Source: Harmothoe impar
Lineage: Eukaryota > Annelida > Polychaeta > Phyllodocida > Polynoidae
Assembly (NCBI GenBank): GCA_947462335.1
Contig: OX381707.1
Span: 58,872,073-58,936,072, forward strand
Length of the DNA stretch: 64,000 nt
Reading direction: 5' to 3'
The notes below the pieces were generated by a model. It worked only from the letters and a program-made list of their open reading frames with translations, did not search any database and was not told the DNA's origin. The translations under genes were made by a program, and so were the position numbers. This document shows positions 12,042 to 21,274 of the stretch, one piece after another (positions within the stretch are counted from its first letter, which is position 1; each line of letters starts with the position of its first letter).

Positions 12042-13403
12042 ATGTCGGCGAGAAATCGTGCAGATAAAACGCAGGCGAAGACTGATGTGAGCGATAATGA
12101 GAGGAACGCCGACAGTACACTTGTACGGACATTGGAAAGACTCACTCAGTCTAACACCGAGGTGGTCGCATCGAACAAAAATATTGTTGACAAGCTAGAA
12201 ACGATCAATAAGAAGATAAAAGCCAATAAAGAAGGGCTAGCTCAGCATAAATCAGAAGTAGAGAAGAAGTTTGATGATCTGGAGACGGTGATAGGAGGAT
12301 TAAAGCGGAGACTGAACGAGCATGACGAGGCGCTGTCACTGACATCGGACGAGAATGAGGACTTACGAAAAGTAAACAGAGCGCTGCTACGTTGTGTCTC
12401 AGTGCTTGAAACCAAGGCGGAGTATCATGAGGAGGATAGGCGAAAATGCAATATTGTTATGGAAGGCTTAACCGAGGTGGCAGTTGAAAATCTCAAACGC
12501 AAAATGACAGAATTAATGCTGGACATTGGTGCTATTCCACCCGGTCAAAATGTAAACATCAAGGCAGCCTTCAGGATCGGCCCGAAATGGACACACGCAG
12601 GTAAACCAAGGAATGTGGTTTTTAAGTTCGCTGAATTTCGAGACAAGCTCAAAGTGTTCAACAATATTGCTAAGCTAAATGGTCAGGCTAAGTGGAACGG
12701 TGTATATGTTAGTGATGATCTGACACCTGAAGTGCAAGAAAAAAGAAAGGACTTGAGGTGCTTGGTAGCGTTTGCACGTACAATGGATATGGAAGCCAAA
12801 GTCAAAGGCTCGAAAATTCTGGTAGATGAGATTGAGTATGCCTATGACGAAATTGAAGACTTACCACAGGGTCTGACCCTTGAGGGAGCTAAAATCGTCC
12901 AACTGGACGAGGGCACTTGCTATCAGTCTCACCACACCTACATATCCAATATGTATGAATGTCACATACGTCATGACGACTGGGTTTTCTCATCAAGTGA
13001 GCAGCTATTTCAATATATGTCAGCAGTGAAAAATGATGATGAAGTGATAGCTAGAAAGCTCAAGCGCTGCTACAATGCCTACCAAGCCAAAAAGATGGGA
13101 AAAAAGATCAAAATCACAGTTGAAAACTGGGACAATGAACTCAGGTACAAGGTAATGGCCGTTGCCACTGAAAAAAAGTTCAACCAGAATCAAGCTATCA
13201 GAGACCGTCTACTCCAGCTCCAGGGTGAAATCTGGGAAGCCACAACAGAAAAAGGCTGGGGGTGTGGATACACCCTAGCGCAGACGTCAGAAATCAACAA
13301 GAACAATGTTAAAAGTAACAAGATGGGTGAAATCATCATGAGGTACAGAGACAAGGTCTTGAACACTCGTCCTGAGGACTGGACAGATGCAGTAGTTGAG
13401 TAG
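12042..13403 (+). CDS. LINE ORF1: coiled coil, L1-ORF1-like RNA-binding region, NADAR/YbiA-like domain
   Basis: The protein has 453 residues. Residues 1-25 are polar and basic. Residues 26-130 form a long heptad-rich coiled coil, as expected for an ORF1 protein that multimerises. Residues 133-275 resemble the RNA-binding part of L1 ORF1p (Transposase_22 type): CNIVMEGL at 136-143, AFRIG at 176-180, VVFKF at 192-196 and QEKRKDLRCLVAFAR at 232-246. Residues 299-440 match the NADAR/YbiA family: ISNMYE at 301-306, SSSEQLFQ at 317-324 with the conserved Glu320, AKKMGKKI at 349-356, KFNQN at 379-383 and WGCG at 406-409. The usual Asp three residues before the last Trp is Glu here. NADAR proteins cleave N-glycosidic bonds in riboflavin intermediates or remove ADP-ribose; a role in the LINE is inference. 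The frame is uninterrupted and starts with the first ATG after the 5' leader. Confidence 0.88.
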   Translation: MSARNRADKTQAKTDVSDNERNADSTLVRTLERLTQSNTEVVASNKNIVDKLETINKKIKANKEGLAQHKSEVEKKFDDLETVIGGLKRRLNEHDEALSLTSDENEDLRKVNRALLRCVSVLETKAEYHEEDRRKCNIVMEGLTEVAVENLKRKMTELMLDIGAIPPGQNVNIKAAFRIGPKWTHAGKPRNVVFKFAEFRDKLKVFNNIAKLNGQAKWNGVYVSDDLTPEVQEKRKDLRCLVAFARTMDMEAKVKGSKILVDEIEYAYDEIEDLPQGLTLEGAKIVQLDEGTCYQSHHTYISNMYECHIRHDDWVFSSSEQLFQYMSAVKNDDEVIARKLKRCYNAYQAKKMGKKIKITVENWDNELRYKVMAVATEKKFNQNQAIRDRLLQLQGEIWEATTEKGWGCGYTLAQTSEINKNNVKSNKMGEIIMRYRDKVLNTRPEDWTDAVVE

Positions 13404-13720
13404 AAGGCTGAAGGCAAAACTAGTGACGTTACCATGGGTACCAACTCTCTCACTTAATCATTTTTTAAAGGTCTGAAAAATCATATTTTTATTTGTGTAC
13501 ATTTTAATTAATAATATTAAAGGGGCGATTAAATCAAAGAACTGACTTTAAAGTTATTTTAAAGGAGAGAAATCCTATACAAAAATCCCCTTGTGAGAGA
13601 CTGGAACTAAACCCTGAAATGCCTGAAACTCCTGTGATTAATTTTGTTATAAATAGACCTGTTATGCTCTGAACTGAATTATGAAAACCAACCTAAGTGA
13701 ACTCGAAAGGCTGACGCTGG
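13404..13720 (+). other. LINE spacer left of the foldback insertion
   Basis: AT-rich sequence after the ORF1 stop with no ORF or repeat of note. It continues on the other side of the foldback element at 17776-17896, just before ORF2. Confidence 0.55.
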
Positions 13721-14545
13721 ATCATGTGAAGAGCCGTCAACTACATAGTGCTGCAGCATTGAAGGCTAATTAGCTGAACACCCATCACCAAAAAAGACTA
13801 AAGGTCACTATATACCACTGGAAAGCTCTGATCATGGGCTTTTCAAATATGGTGAACGTTAAAGCAAAGGTTGCGAGGAATCCAAGATGGCCGCCAAAAT
13901 CCAAGATGGCCGCCAAAATATCAGAATTCCATCTCCAATGACCTAGATATGGCTTAGAATACTTTTTGAACACTACCTACCCCCCCTAATTTGGACCCAA
14001 GGAATCCAATGGTTCTATTGGTTTGTTTCTAAGACAGCTGGTTGCTTAGCAACAACTGTTCTAATTGTTTATCTGCCTAGCGACACAGTTTTACATGGTC
14101 CTGGGGTTGATTACAACCATACCTACCCCCCTAAATCGGACCCAAGGAATCCAATGGTTCTATTGCTTTGTTTCTGAGACAGCTGGTTGCTTAGCAACAG
14201 CTATTCTAATTGTTTATCTGCCTAGCAACACATATTTCCATGGTGCTAAGGTTGATAATAATTATACCTACCCCTTTAAACTGCACCCAAGGAATTCAAT
14301 GGTAACAACATAATTAAATTTCATGGTCCTGAGGTTCATTATCAACAAGCATTGCAACAACTAAACAGCCTTGGATCCAGGTTATTCTGTGGTGTGAGAT
14401 TGATAAAGAAACAAGCTCTGTGGACTCTTCAAGTAGCTCTTGGGACCCCTTTGGCGGCTCTTGGGGCTCTGCAAGCAGTTCCGGGTACCCTCTCAGAGGC
14501 TTTGTGGGACCTTCCAGTTGCTCTAGGACCCCTTTAGTGACTCTG
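13721..14545 (+). repeat. Left arm of foldback element
   Basis: From the outside in, it holds a mismatch-rich edge, two tandem copies of a motif with CCAAGATGGCCGCCAAAAT (13887-13921), then units of about 148 bp starting ACCTACCCCCC (13974 and 14122). A third unit from about 14268 has an internal deletion relative to the right arm. The innermost part begins the 21-bp repeats. Confidence 0.85.
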
Positions 14546-15010
14546 GACCCCTTCAGCTGCTCCGGGGACCCTACATGCGGCTCTGTGGACCCTTCACGCT
14601 GCTCTGTAGACACCTTCAGTGACACTCAGGACCCCCTTAGTGACTCTGTAGACCCTCCAAGCAGCTCTGGGGACCTTCCCAGAGGCTTTGGAGGCCCTTC
14701 CACTGACTCTGTGAGCCCCTTCAATGACTCTGTTGACCCCATCAGTGGCTCAGGGGACCACTGCAGTGACTCTCTGGACCCTTTCAGTGACTATGGACAC
14801 CCCTTCAGTGACTCTCTGGACCCTTTCAGTAGCTCTGGGGACCCTTCCAGCTGCTCTGTGGACTCCTTCAGTGATGCTGGACAACCCTTCAGTGACTATG
14901 TAGACCCTCTAAGCAGCTCTGGGGACCCTCCCAGAGGCTTTGGAGGTCCTTTCTAGTTGCTCTGACTCTAGGAACCCCTTCAGTGACACTGTGGACCCTG
15001 TCAGTGTCAC
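14417..15010 (+). repeat. 21-bp minisatellite inside foldback element, first block
   Basis: About 28 imperfect copies of a unit like GACCCCTTCAGTGACTCTGTG. Since 21 is a multiple of three and the unit lacks stops in several frames, it creates long apparent ORFs on both strands (for example 14420-14956), with 7-residue repeats such as DPFSDSV. I regard these as non-coding because several frames are open at once. Confidence 0.85.
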
Positions 15011-15370
15011 AGAAAATCCATAAGTTGAAAGGGTTAGTCAGTGCAGACTATCCTAGGTTTGTCATATGTGTGTTAATCACAATGACAAAGTTATATTCAA
15101 AAATGACTAAGGGGTCAGTCAGTAGTGGCTTACCTAGGTTCATCATTGGTGTGTTGTATTTGTATACCACTAGTTGGTGCCACCTGTAAGATACTTTGAT
15201 TACCACTTAGTGGCTCCCCCCGGGAAATGAAAAGACTCAGGTGGGTTGGTCAGTACTGACCAACCTGACAATAATAACTTACCTAGGTTGGTCGTATAGG
15301 GAGCCAAAAAATGACTAACTAGGTTAGGTACTAGTGACAGATAGATTGGTCGCATAGGCAGTCTAGGAAT
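15011..15370. repeat. Spacer with CCTAGGTT motifs and a 22-nt perfect palindrome
   Basis: Several degenerate copies of a segment containing CCTAGGTT and GGTTGGTC occur here, in both orientations. A perfect palindrome of 22 nt lies at 15244-15265, centred on AGTACT and flanked by GGTTGGTC and its complement. Confidence 0.6.
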
Positions 15371-15384
15371 ATCAGTGTGGGGGC

Positions 15385-16235
15385 CTCTTCAATGGCTCGA
15401 GGGACCCTTCAACGACTCTGTTGACCCTTGCAGTAGCTCTGGGGACCCCTTTAGTGACACTGGGGACCCCTTCAGTGACTCTGTGGACCCCTTCAGTAGC
15501 TCTGGGGACTCTTCCAACTGCTCTGTGGACTCCTTCAGTGACTTTGGGCATCCCTTCAGTGACTCTGTGGACCCTCCAAGCAGCTTTGGAGGCCCTTCCA
15601 GTTACTCTTACTCTAGGGACCCCTTCAGTGACTCTGTGGACCCCTTCAGTGACACTGGGGACCCCTTCAGTGACTCTAGGGACCCTTCCAGTAGCTCTGG
15701 GGACCCCTTTAGTGACACTGGGGACCCCTTCAGTGGCTCTGTGGACCGTTCCAGTGGGTCTGGGGACCCCTTCAGTGGCTCTTGGGACCCTTCCAGCAGC
15801 TCTAGGGACCCTTCCAGTAGCTCTGCGGACCCCTTTAGTGACACTGCGGACCCCTTCAGTGACTCTGTGGACCGTTCCAATGGGTCTGGGGACCCCTTTA
15901 ATGGCTCTGTAGACCGTTCCAGTGGGTCTGGTGACCCCTTCATTGGCTCTTGGGACCCCTTCAGTGAGTCTTGGGACCCCTTCAGTGACTCTGTGGACCG
16001 TTCCATTGGGTCTGGGGACCCCTTCAGTGGCTCTGGGGACTCTTCCAGATGCTCTGTGGACTCCTTCAGTGACTTTGGGCACCCCTTCAGTGACTCTGTG
16101 GACCCTCCAAGCAGCTTTGGAGGCCCTTCCAGTTACTCTTACTCTAGGGACCCCTTCAGTGACACTGGGGACCCCTTCAGTGACTCTTGGGACCCTTCCA
16201 GCGGCTCTAGGGACCCTTCCGGTGGCTCCAGGAGG
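15385..16235 (+). repeat. 21-bp minisatellite inside foldback element, second block
   Basis: About 40 copies of the same unit as at 14417-15010. It opens frames of 298 codons on the plus strand and 327 on the minus strand over the same bases, which is a property of the repeat and not evidence for two proteins. A longer sub-block recurs: 15520-15615 is nearly the same as 16055-16150, showing local higher-order amplification. Confidence 0.85.
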
Positions 16236-16390
16236 ACCTCTGTACACTGTGGTGGCTGTGGGTGCATCTGATTCTGTGAACACCTCTGCTAACTCTATGA
16301 CTACCTCTACCCCTGGAAACACCCAGACGGGCTCTGGGTATGCATACCCTGGCATTATTAGATGTCTACAAGCTCTGGTACCAAGGAAGA

Positions 16391-16597
16391 CTCCTCCCCT
16401 ATACCAGAGACAACTGGATCATCTTCCCCTATACCAAGGATGGCTAGATCATCTTCCCTTATACCAGAGATGGCTAGATCATCTTCCCATATACCAGGGA
16501 TGACTATCATCTTCCCCTATACCAGGGATGACTAGAGCATCTTCCCCTACGTCAGGGACAATTAGATCATCTTCCCCTATATCAGGGATGACTAGTA
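16391..16597 (+). repeat. 30-bp minisatellite
   Basis: About seven copies of a unit of the form ATCTTCCCCTATACCAGGGA followed by TGACTAGATC. Mismatches are scattered and one unit is shortened. It lies in the non-inverted centre of the foldback element. Confidence 0.85.
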
Positions 16598-16639
16598 CCT
16601 AGGTCGATTGTACCACCTCCCTCAGTATCCGGGCTGTAG

Positions 16640-16775
16640 CTGAAGGGTCCCAAGAGTTACAGAAGCGGTCAACAGAGCCGCTAGAAGGGTCCACAGAGCC
16701 GCTGGAAGGGTTCACAGTGCTGCTGAAAGGGTCCACAGAGGTGATGGGAGCCACTGGAAGGGTCCCTAATCAACC
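16640..16775 (-). repeat. Inverted block of the 21-bp repeat
   Basis: Units such as GAAGGGTCCACAGAGCCGCT are the complement of the repeat at 14417-16235, so the array exists in both orientations within the element and could extend the hairpin beyond the matched arms. Confidence 0.7.
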
Positions 16776-16867
16776 AAGTTTTATTACAATAGCTACCCCC
16801 CCCCCCACCGTAAGAAGCTCAAGGGCTCTTGGGGGCCATCCACATGTAGCTAGCTGTTATGTACATA

Positions 16868-17775
16868 CCCCCTAGCTACTAAACAGGTCCACAGAGCAGC
16901 TGGAGGGGTCCCACAAAGCCCCTTAGAGGGTCCCCAGAACTGCTTGCAGGGTCCCAAGAGCTGCCAAAGGGGTCCCAAGAGCTACTTGAAGAGTCCACAG
17001 AGCTTGTTTCTTTATCAACCTTAAACCATAGAAAAGCCTGGATCAAAGTTGTTTAGTTGTTACCATGCTTGTTGGTAATGAACTTCAGGACCATGGAAAT
17101 ATGTTTTGTTAGGGAGATAAACAATAATAACAGTCGTTGCTAGGCAACTAGCTGTGTTAGCAGCAAACCAATTGAACGATTGAATTCCTTGGGTGCAGTT
17201 TAAAGGGGTAGGTATGATTATTATCAACCTTAGCACCATGGAAATATGTGTTGCTAGGCAGATAAACAATTAGAATAGCTGTTGCTAAGCAACCAGCTGT
17301 CTCAGAAACAAAGCAATAGAACCATTGGATTCCTTGGGTCCAATTTAGGGGGGGTAGGTATGGTTGTAATCAACCCCAGGACCATGTAAAACTGTGTCAC
17401 TAGGCAGATAAACAATTAGAACAGTTGTTGCTAAGCAACCAGCTGTCTTAGAAACAAACCAATAGAACCATTGGATTCCTTGGGTCCAAATTAGGGGGGG
17501 TAGGCAGTGTTCAAAAAGTATTCTAAGCCATATCTAGGTCATTGGAGATGGAATTCTGATATTTTGGCGGCCATCTTGGATTTTGGCGGCCATCTTGGAT
17601 TCCTCGCAACCTTTTCTTTTACGCTCGCCATATCTGAAAAGCCCATGATCAGAGCTTTCCAGTGGTATATAGTGACCTTTAGTCTTTTTTGGTGATGGGT
17701 GTCGCCAGAAATAATGCTCCTAGCTCTCCAATGCTGCAGCACTAACATGCCAACCGAACCAGCTTCTACATGAGT
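16868..17775 (-). repeat. Right arm of foldback element
   Basis: Inverted counterpart of the left arm. It keeps three full units of about 148 bp (17060-17510), whereas the left arm has two full units and one with a deletion. It also carries the paired GGCGGCCATCTTGGATT motifs at 17565-17602. Confidence 0.85.
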
Positions 17776-17896
17776 CAGCAGGGAATGTTCCCTAGAACGT
17801 GGGGTGGCAGAAATTGCCTATACCCGGAAAGGAGATGGACAGTAAAATGTGTTTGGAGGGGGGGGGGGGCGAAGACCCAATTTGAGTCTATAGACA

Positions 17897-20767
17897 ATGG
17901 GTGAATTAAAACAATTTGGTGATGTTAAAGGGTTAAAAGTGGGCCATTGGAATGTTAGAAGTATACAATTTAAAATAGATACCATACGAACATATGTAGA
18001 TCTTTTAAATTTTGATGTGCTGGGTTTTTCAGAAACGTGGTTAACAAAAGCTATTCCCAATGGTCTGATTAATTTCAAAGGCTATAACATATGTAGAAAT
18101 GATAGAGCCTGGTCTGAAGAAGGAAAAGCACCTGTTATTAAGACGGGTGGAGGTGTAATGCTTGCTGTTCACGAATCACTCATGTACAATGATATGGAAT
18201 ATTCCCATCTTAATTTAAACAATAAGGATATAGAAATTCAGTGGTTGATTGTGTCGATACCTTTTCAAAGAGACTGTATAATTGCAAATATATATAGACC
18301 GCATAAAGGCAATGTAAAGGTATTCACTGATAAATTGAAAGAACAAATTAGTAACCTAGATTTAAGAAGAAAAAATTTATACGTGATGGGTGACTGTAAT
18401 ATTAACATTAAGGTAGAAGGTGTAGAAAAAGCTGATATTAAGTATTTCAAAAACACCATACTGACACTAGGTCTACGTCAATGTATAAATGAACCAACAC
18501 GTGAAGTAGGCACTGCCAAATCATGTATAGATTTAATTATGACGAACGACAACTTGATTGCGTCAGCAGGCACCTTTGACATAAATGTATCAGATCACGA
18601 CCTGGTGTATATTGTACATAGAAAGATTCAAGGCTTAAAAGTGGCTAAAGAATTTCGAGGAAGATCGTATAAAAACTATATAAAGGAGGAATTTCAAAAA
18701 AATGTTGTTGATGCAAATTGGATTGAGTTCAATGAATCGGATAATATTGAAACCAAATGGAATATTATGAAACTGATTTTTGAAACTGAACTGGATAAAA
18801 TGTGTCCAATTAAGGACGTAGTAATAAGAAGAGTCAGGGAGCCCTGGTTTGATGACCAAATGTTCGATTTGATGATTGAAAAAAACAAAGCATGGAGAAA
18901 AGCAAAGAAAACCAATCTACCGGTAGACATTGAATACTCCAGAAAATGTAGAAATAATTTTACTATGATTTCTAGAAATGCAAAGAAAAACTACATAAGA
19001 AATCAGATGATTTTAAATAAAAAAGACCCCAAAAAATATTGGCAAAATGTGAGACAGGTGATTGATGGTCAGGGCTCGTTGATATCGAGATTTAATCTCA
19101 AAAATGATGATAATGTGAAGATTGATACAGAAAAAACTGCAGATCATATTAATGATTACTTTATTAATATAGGGCCGAATTTGGCTGAAAATATGGATAA
19201 AGAATGGACATATGATGGTACTGTGGCTCATTCGGAGCTAAAGGATTGTGAGGTACCACCAGACAAATTAAAGAAGTTAATTCAAGAAATTGATGTTAAC
19301 AAAGCGTCTAGCGTAGAAAACATGAAAAGTATGGTCATAAAAGATGCTTTACTGGTACTAAATGAAAGATTGATTAATCTGTTCAGTTTGTCGCTTGTCA
19401 AAGGTATATTACCGGTAGAGTGGAAGCAGGCCACAGTTATTCCTCTTCAGAAAGATGGGGATAAATCGCAAGTTAGTAATTTAAGGCCTGTTTCACTGCT
19501 ATCTATGATAGTAAAACTACTAGAAAAGATTGTTCATGATAATATTTATGATTATTTAAACGATAATGGATTACTTGATGTAAATCAACATGGTTTTCGC
19601 GCTGGACATTCCACAATTGGTACCGTAGCTTTATTGACTGATAAAAAAGCTAGAGAACTAAACTCTAGAGGGTACATGTTAGTTACATATCTCGATCTAA
19701 AAAAGGCTTTTGATACCGTAAACCATGTACTATTAATAGAAAAACTATAATATTTGGGATTTAAAGGAAATATTCTAAATTGGTTGAAAAATTACTTAGA
19801 AAATCGCACACAAATTACAATAGCCAATAACTTTAAATCTGAAAAAGGGAATATACGGTGTGGGATTCCGCAGGGGTCAATAATGGGTCCTTTACTCTTT
19901 ATTATCTACATAAACGACATAGGAAAAATTCTAAAAAACACAAATTGTTATTTATATGCGGACGACACAGTACTTTATGTGGGAGGGGACGATTTATCAA
20001 CAGCGACTATTAAAATGGAAGAAGATTTAATAAGGGTAGCAGAATGGTTAGAGAGAAATAAATTAACCCTTAATGTCAAAAAGACTAAATATATGGTTTA
20101 CGGTATGAGGGCGAGCCTAAAGAAAATTAATTATCATAGATTAAGAATTGGCAATGTTGAAATTGAAAGAGTGCACTCATTCAAGTACCTTGGAGTTATC
20201 ATGGATGCAACTCTGAGTTTTGCCAAACATATTGAAAACATAACAAATATTTATGTATTTAAATTGTATTTATTTGCAAAGATTCAGATTTATCTTGAAG
20301 TTGGTCCTATGTTACTCATGTATAAAATGTATGTACTACCGTATGTAGACTACGGGGATATTTTGTACGATGGAGCTCATGCTTCCTCGCTTGATAAGTT
20401 ACAAAAGCTGCAAAATAGATGCTTAAGATTAGTACTTAAGATAGAAATAAGAACTCCGGTAATATTGGTTCACCAAATTGCAAAAATAAGTAATTTAAAT
20501 GTAAGGAGAATAGCACATCTAAGGAATTTCATGTATAAACAACAAGGTAACTCAGAAATTGTTAATGCTAGAAATGTGCATACTAGGGCTCACGACGCTG
20601 TAGTATTTACCACCCTCCGTCCAAAAAATGAAAAATATAGGAACAGTGTCCTCTACAGGGGTGCAGTTGAGTGGAACAAACTACCGGTAAACATGAAAAA
20701 TATACCTGAATATCAGGCATTTAAACTGCAGCAAAAGAAATGGATGTGTAGTACAAATTACATTTAA
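17897..20767 (+). pseudogene. LINE ORF2: endonuclease and reverse transcriptase, one in-frame stop
   Basis: The frame would encode about 956 residues, a normal length for this group, but codon 618 (19748-19750) is TAA; the frame then continues without a shift to 20767. Residues 13-240 are an apurinic-type endonuclease with its key residues present: Asn19 in GHWNVRSI, Glu46 in SETWL, YRP at 133-135, GDCNIN with Asp166 and Asn168, Asp212, and SDHD at 232-235. The reverse transcriptase starts near residue 470, with motif A around DLKKAFDTV (Asp600), motif B GIPQGS at about 656-661, and the catalytic YADD at about 687-690. The stop falls between motifs A and B, so a read-to-stop product would lack the YADD centre. 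No RNase H domain follows. The element is therefore probably inactive, though by a single lesion as far as I can see. Confidence 0.9.
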
Positions 20768-21274
20768 TGTATCGACTTTATAGTAGTCTGAAACTTCATA
20801 ATTTCATGTATTAATGTTGAACACTGGAAAGGAAATTTGTTGATTCTCTAGAAATATGGTTCTTACTGTGATATACAATTAGGGATATAACCCTTGAGAT
20901 TAACATCACGATTTGTAATTGATAGCTAATATATTAGAACAATGATGTAAACTTGACAAAGCATATTGATTAATTTCTTGACTCACTGGGCTTTATTCTG
21001 CCTCCTCAACAACTCCTAGCATTATATAATGGCAGTTAACAATTAAAACTGACAATTCATGTATGAGATTCGATAGTATTGGATTTGTAATTTATGTAAC
21101 CTACAACTTAAACCTTTAAATGAAATGGACGTTCTACAAATGTAAAATCATTACTTTCATGTACACTGTATAATATGTTTTCAAAAATGAGATGAAAGAT
21201 AACGAAAATAGAGTGTAACAAGTGCTAAGCGCTTTCCTTTTTTGTCAGAAATAAAAACCGATTTCAAAAAAAAA
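20768..21274 (+). other. LINE 3' untranslated region and A-tail
   Basis: AT-rich sequence after the ORF2 stop, ending in AATAAA (21250-21255) and nine A residues (21266-21274). Cassette B1 begins immediately afterwards, which fixes the 3' edge well. Confidence 0.8.

Larger units (their letters stand above)
13721..17775. mobile_element. Foldback DNA element, about 4 kb, with long inverted arms
   Basis: The arms 13721-14545 and 16868-17775 are inverted copies of one another. Strong matches include ACACCCATCACC at 13778 against its complement ending at 17702, and TAGTGCTGCAGCATTG at 13746 against its complement at 17729-17744. The inner ends match over a segment containing AAAGAAACAAGCTCTGTGGA. 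Between the arms are 21-bp and 30-bp tandem arrays and no transposase. The element lies inside the LINE, so it is younger than that LINE copy. The outer edges and target duplication could not be fixed because similarity fades gradually over 13721-13746. Confidence 0.85.
11880..21274 (+). mobile_element. CR1/L2-like LINE, nearly full length, split by a foldback element
   Basis: The element runs from a 5' untranslated region starting near 11880, through ORF1 (12042-13403) and ORF2 (17897-20767), to a 3' untranslated region with AATAAA at 21250-21255 and an A9 tail at 21266-21274. Removing the foldback element leaves a spacer of about 440 bp between the ORFs, a plausible distance for a two-ORF LINE. 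The endonuclease motif GHWNVRSI, the reverse transcriptase without a following RNase H, and the C-terminal motif around WNKLP place it near the CR1/L2 group. It sits exactly between cassette copies A2 and B1. No target-site duplication is evident. The 5' edge is uncertain by about 10 bp. Confidence 0.88.

Noticed and set aside
15372..16355. 327-codon minus and 298-codon plus ORFs in the foldback element
   Set aside because: Both strands are open over the same bases because of the 21-bp unit; no non-repeat domain is attached.
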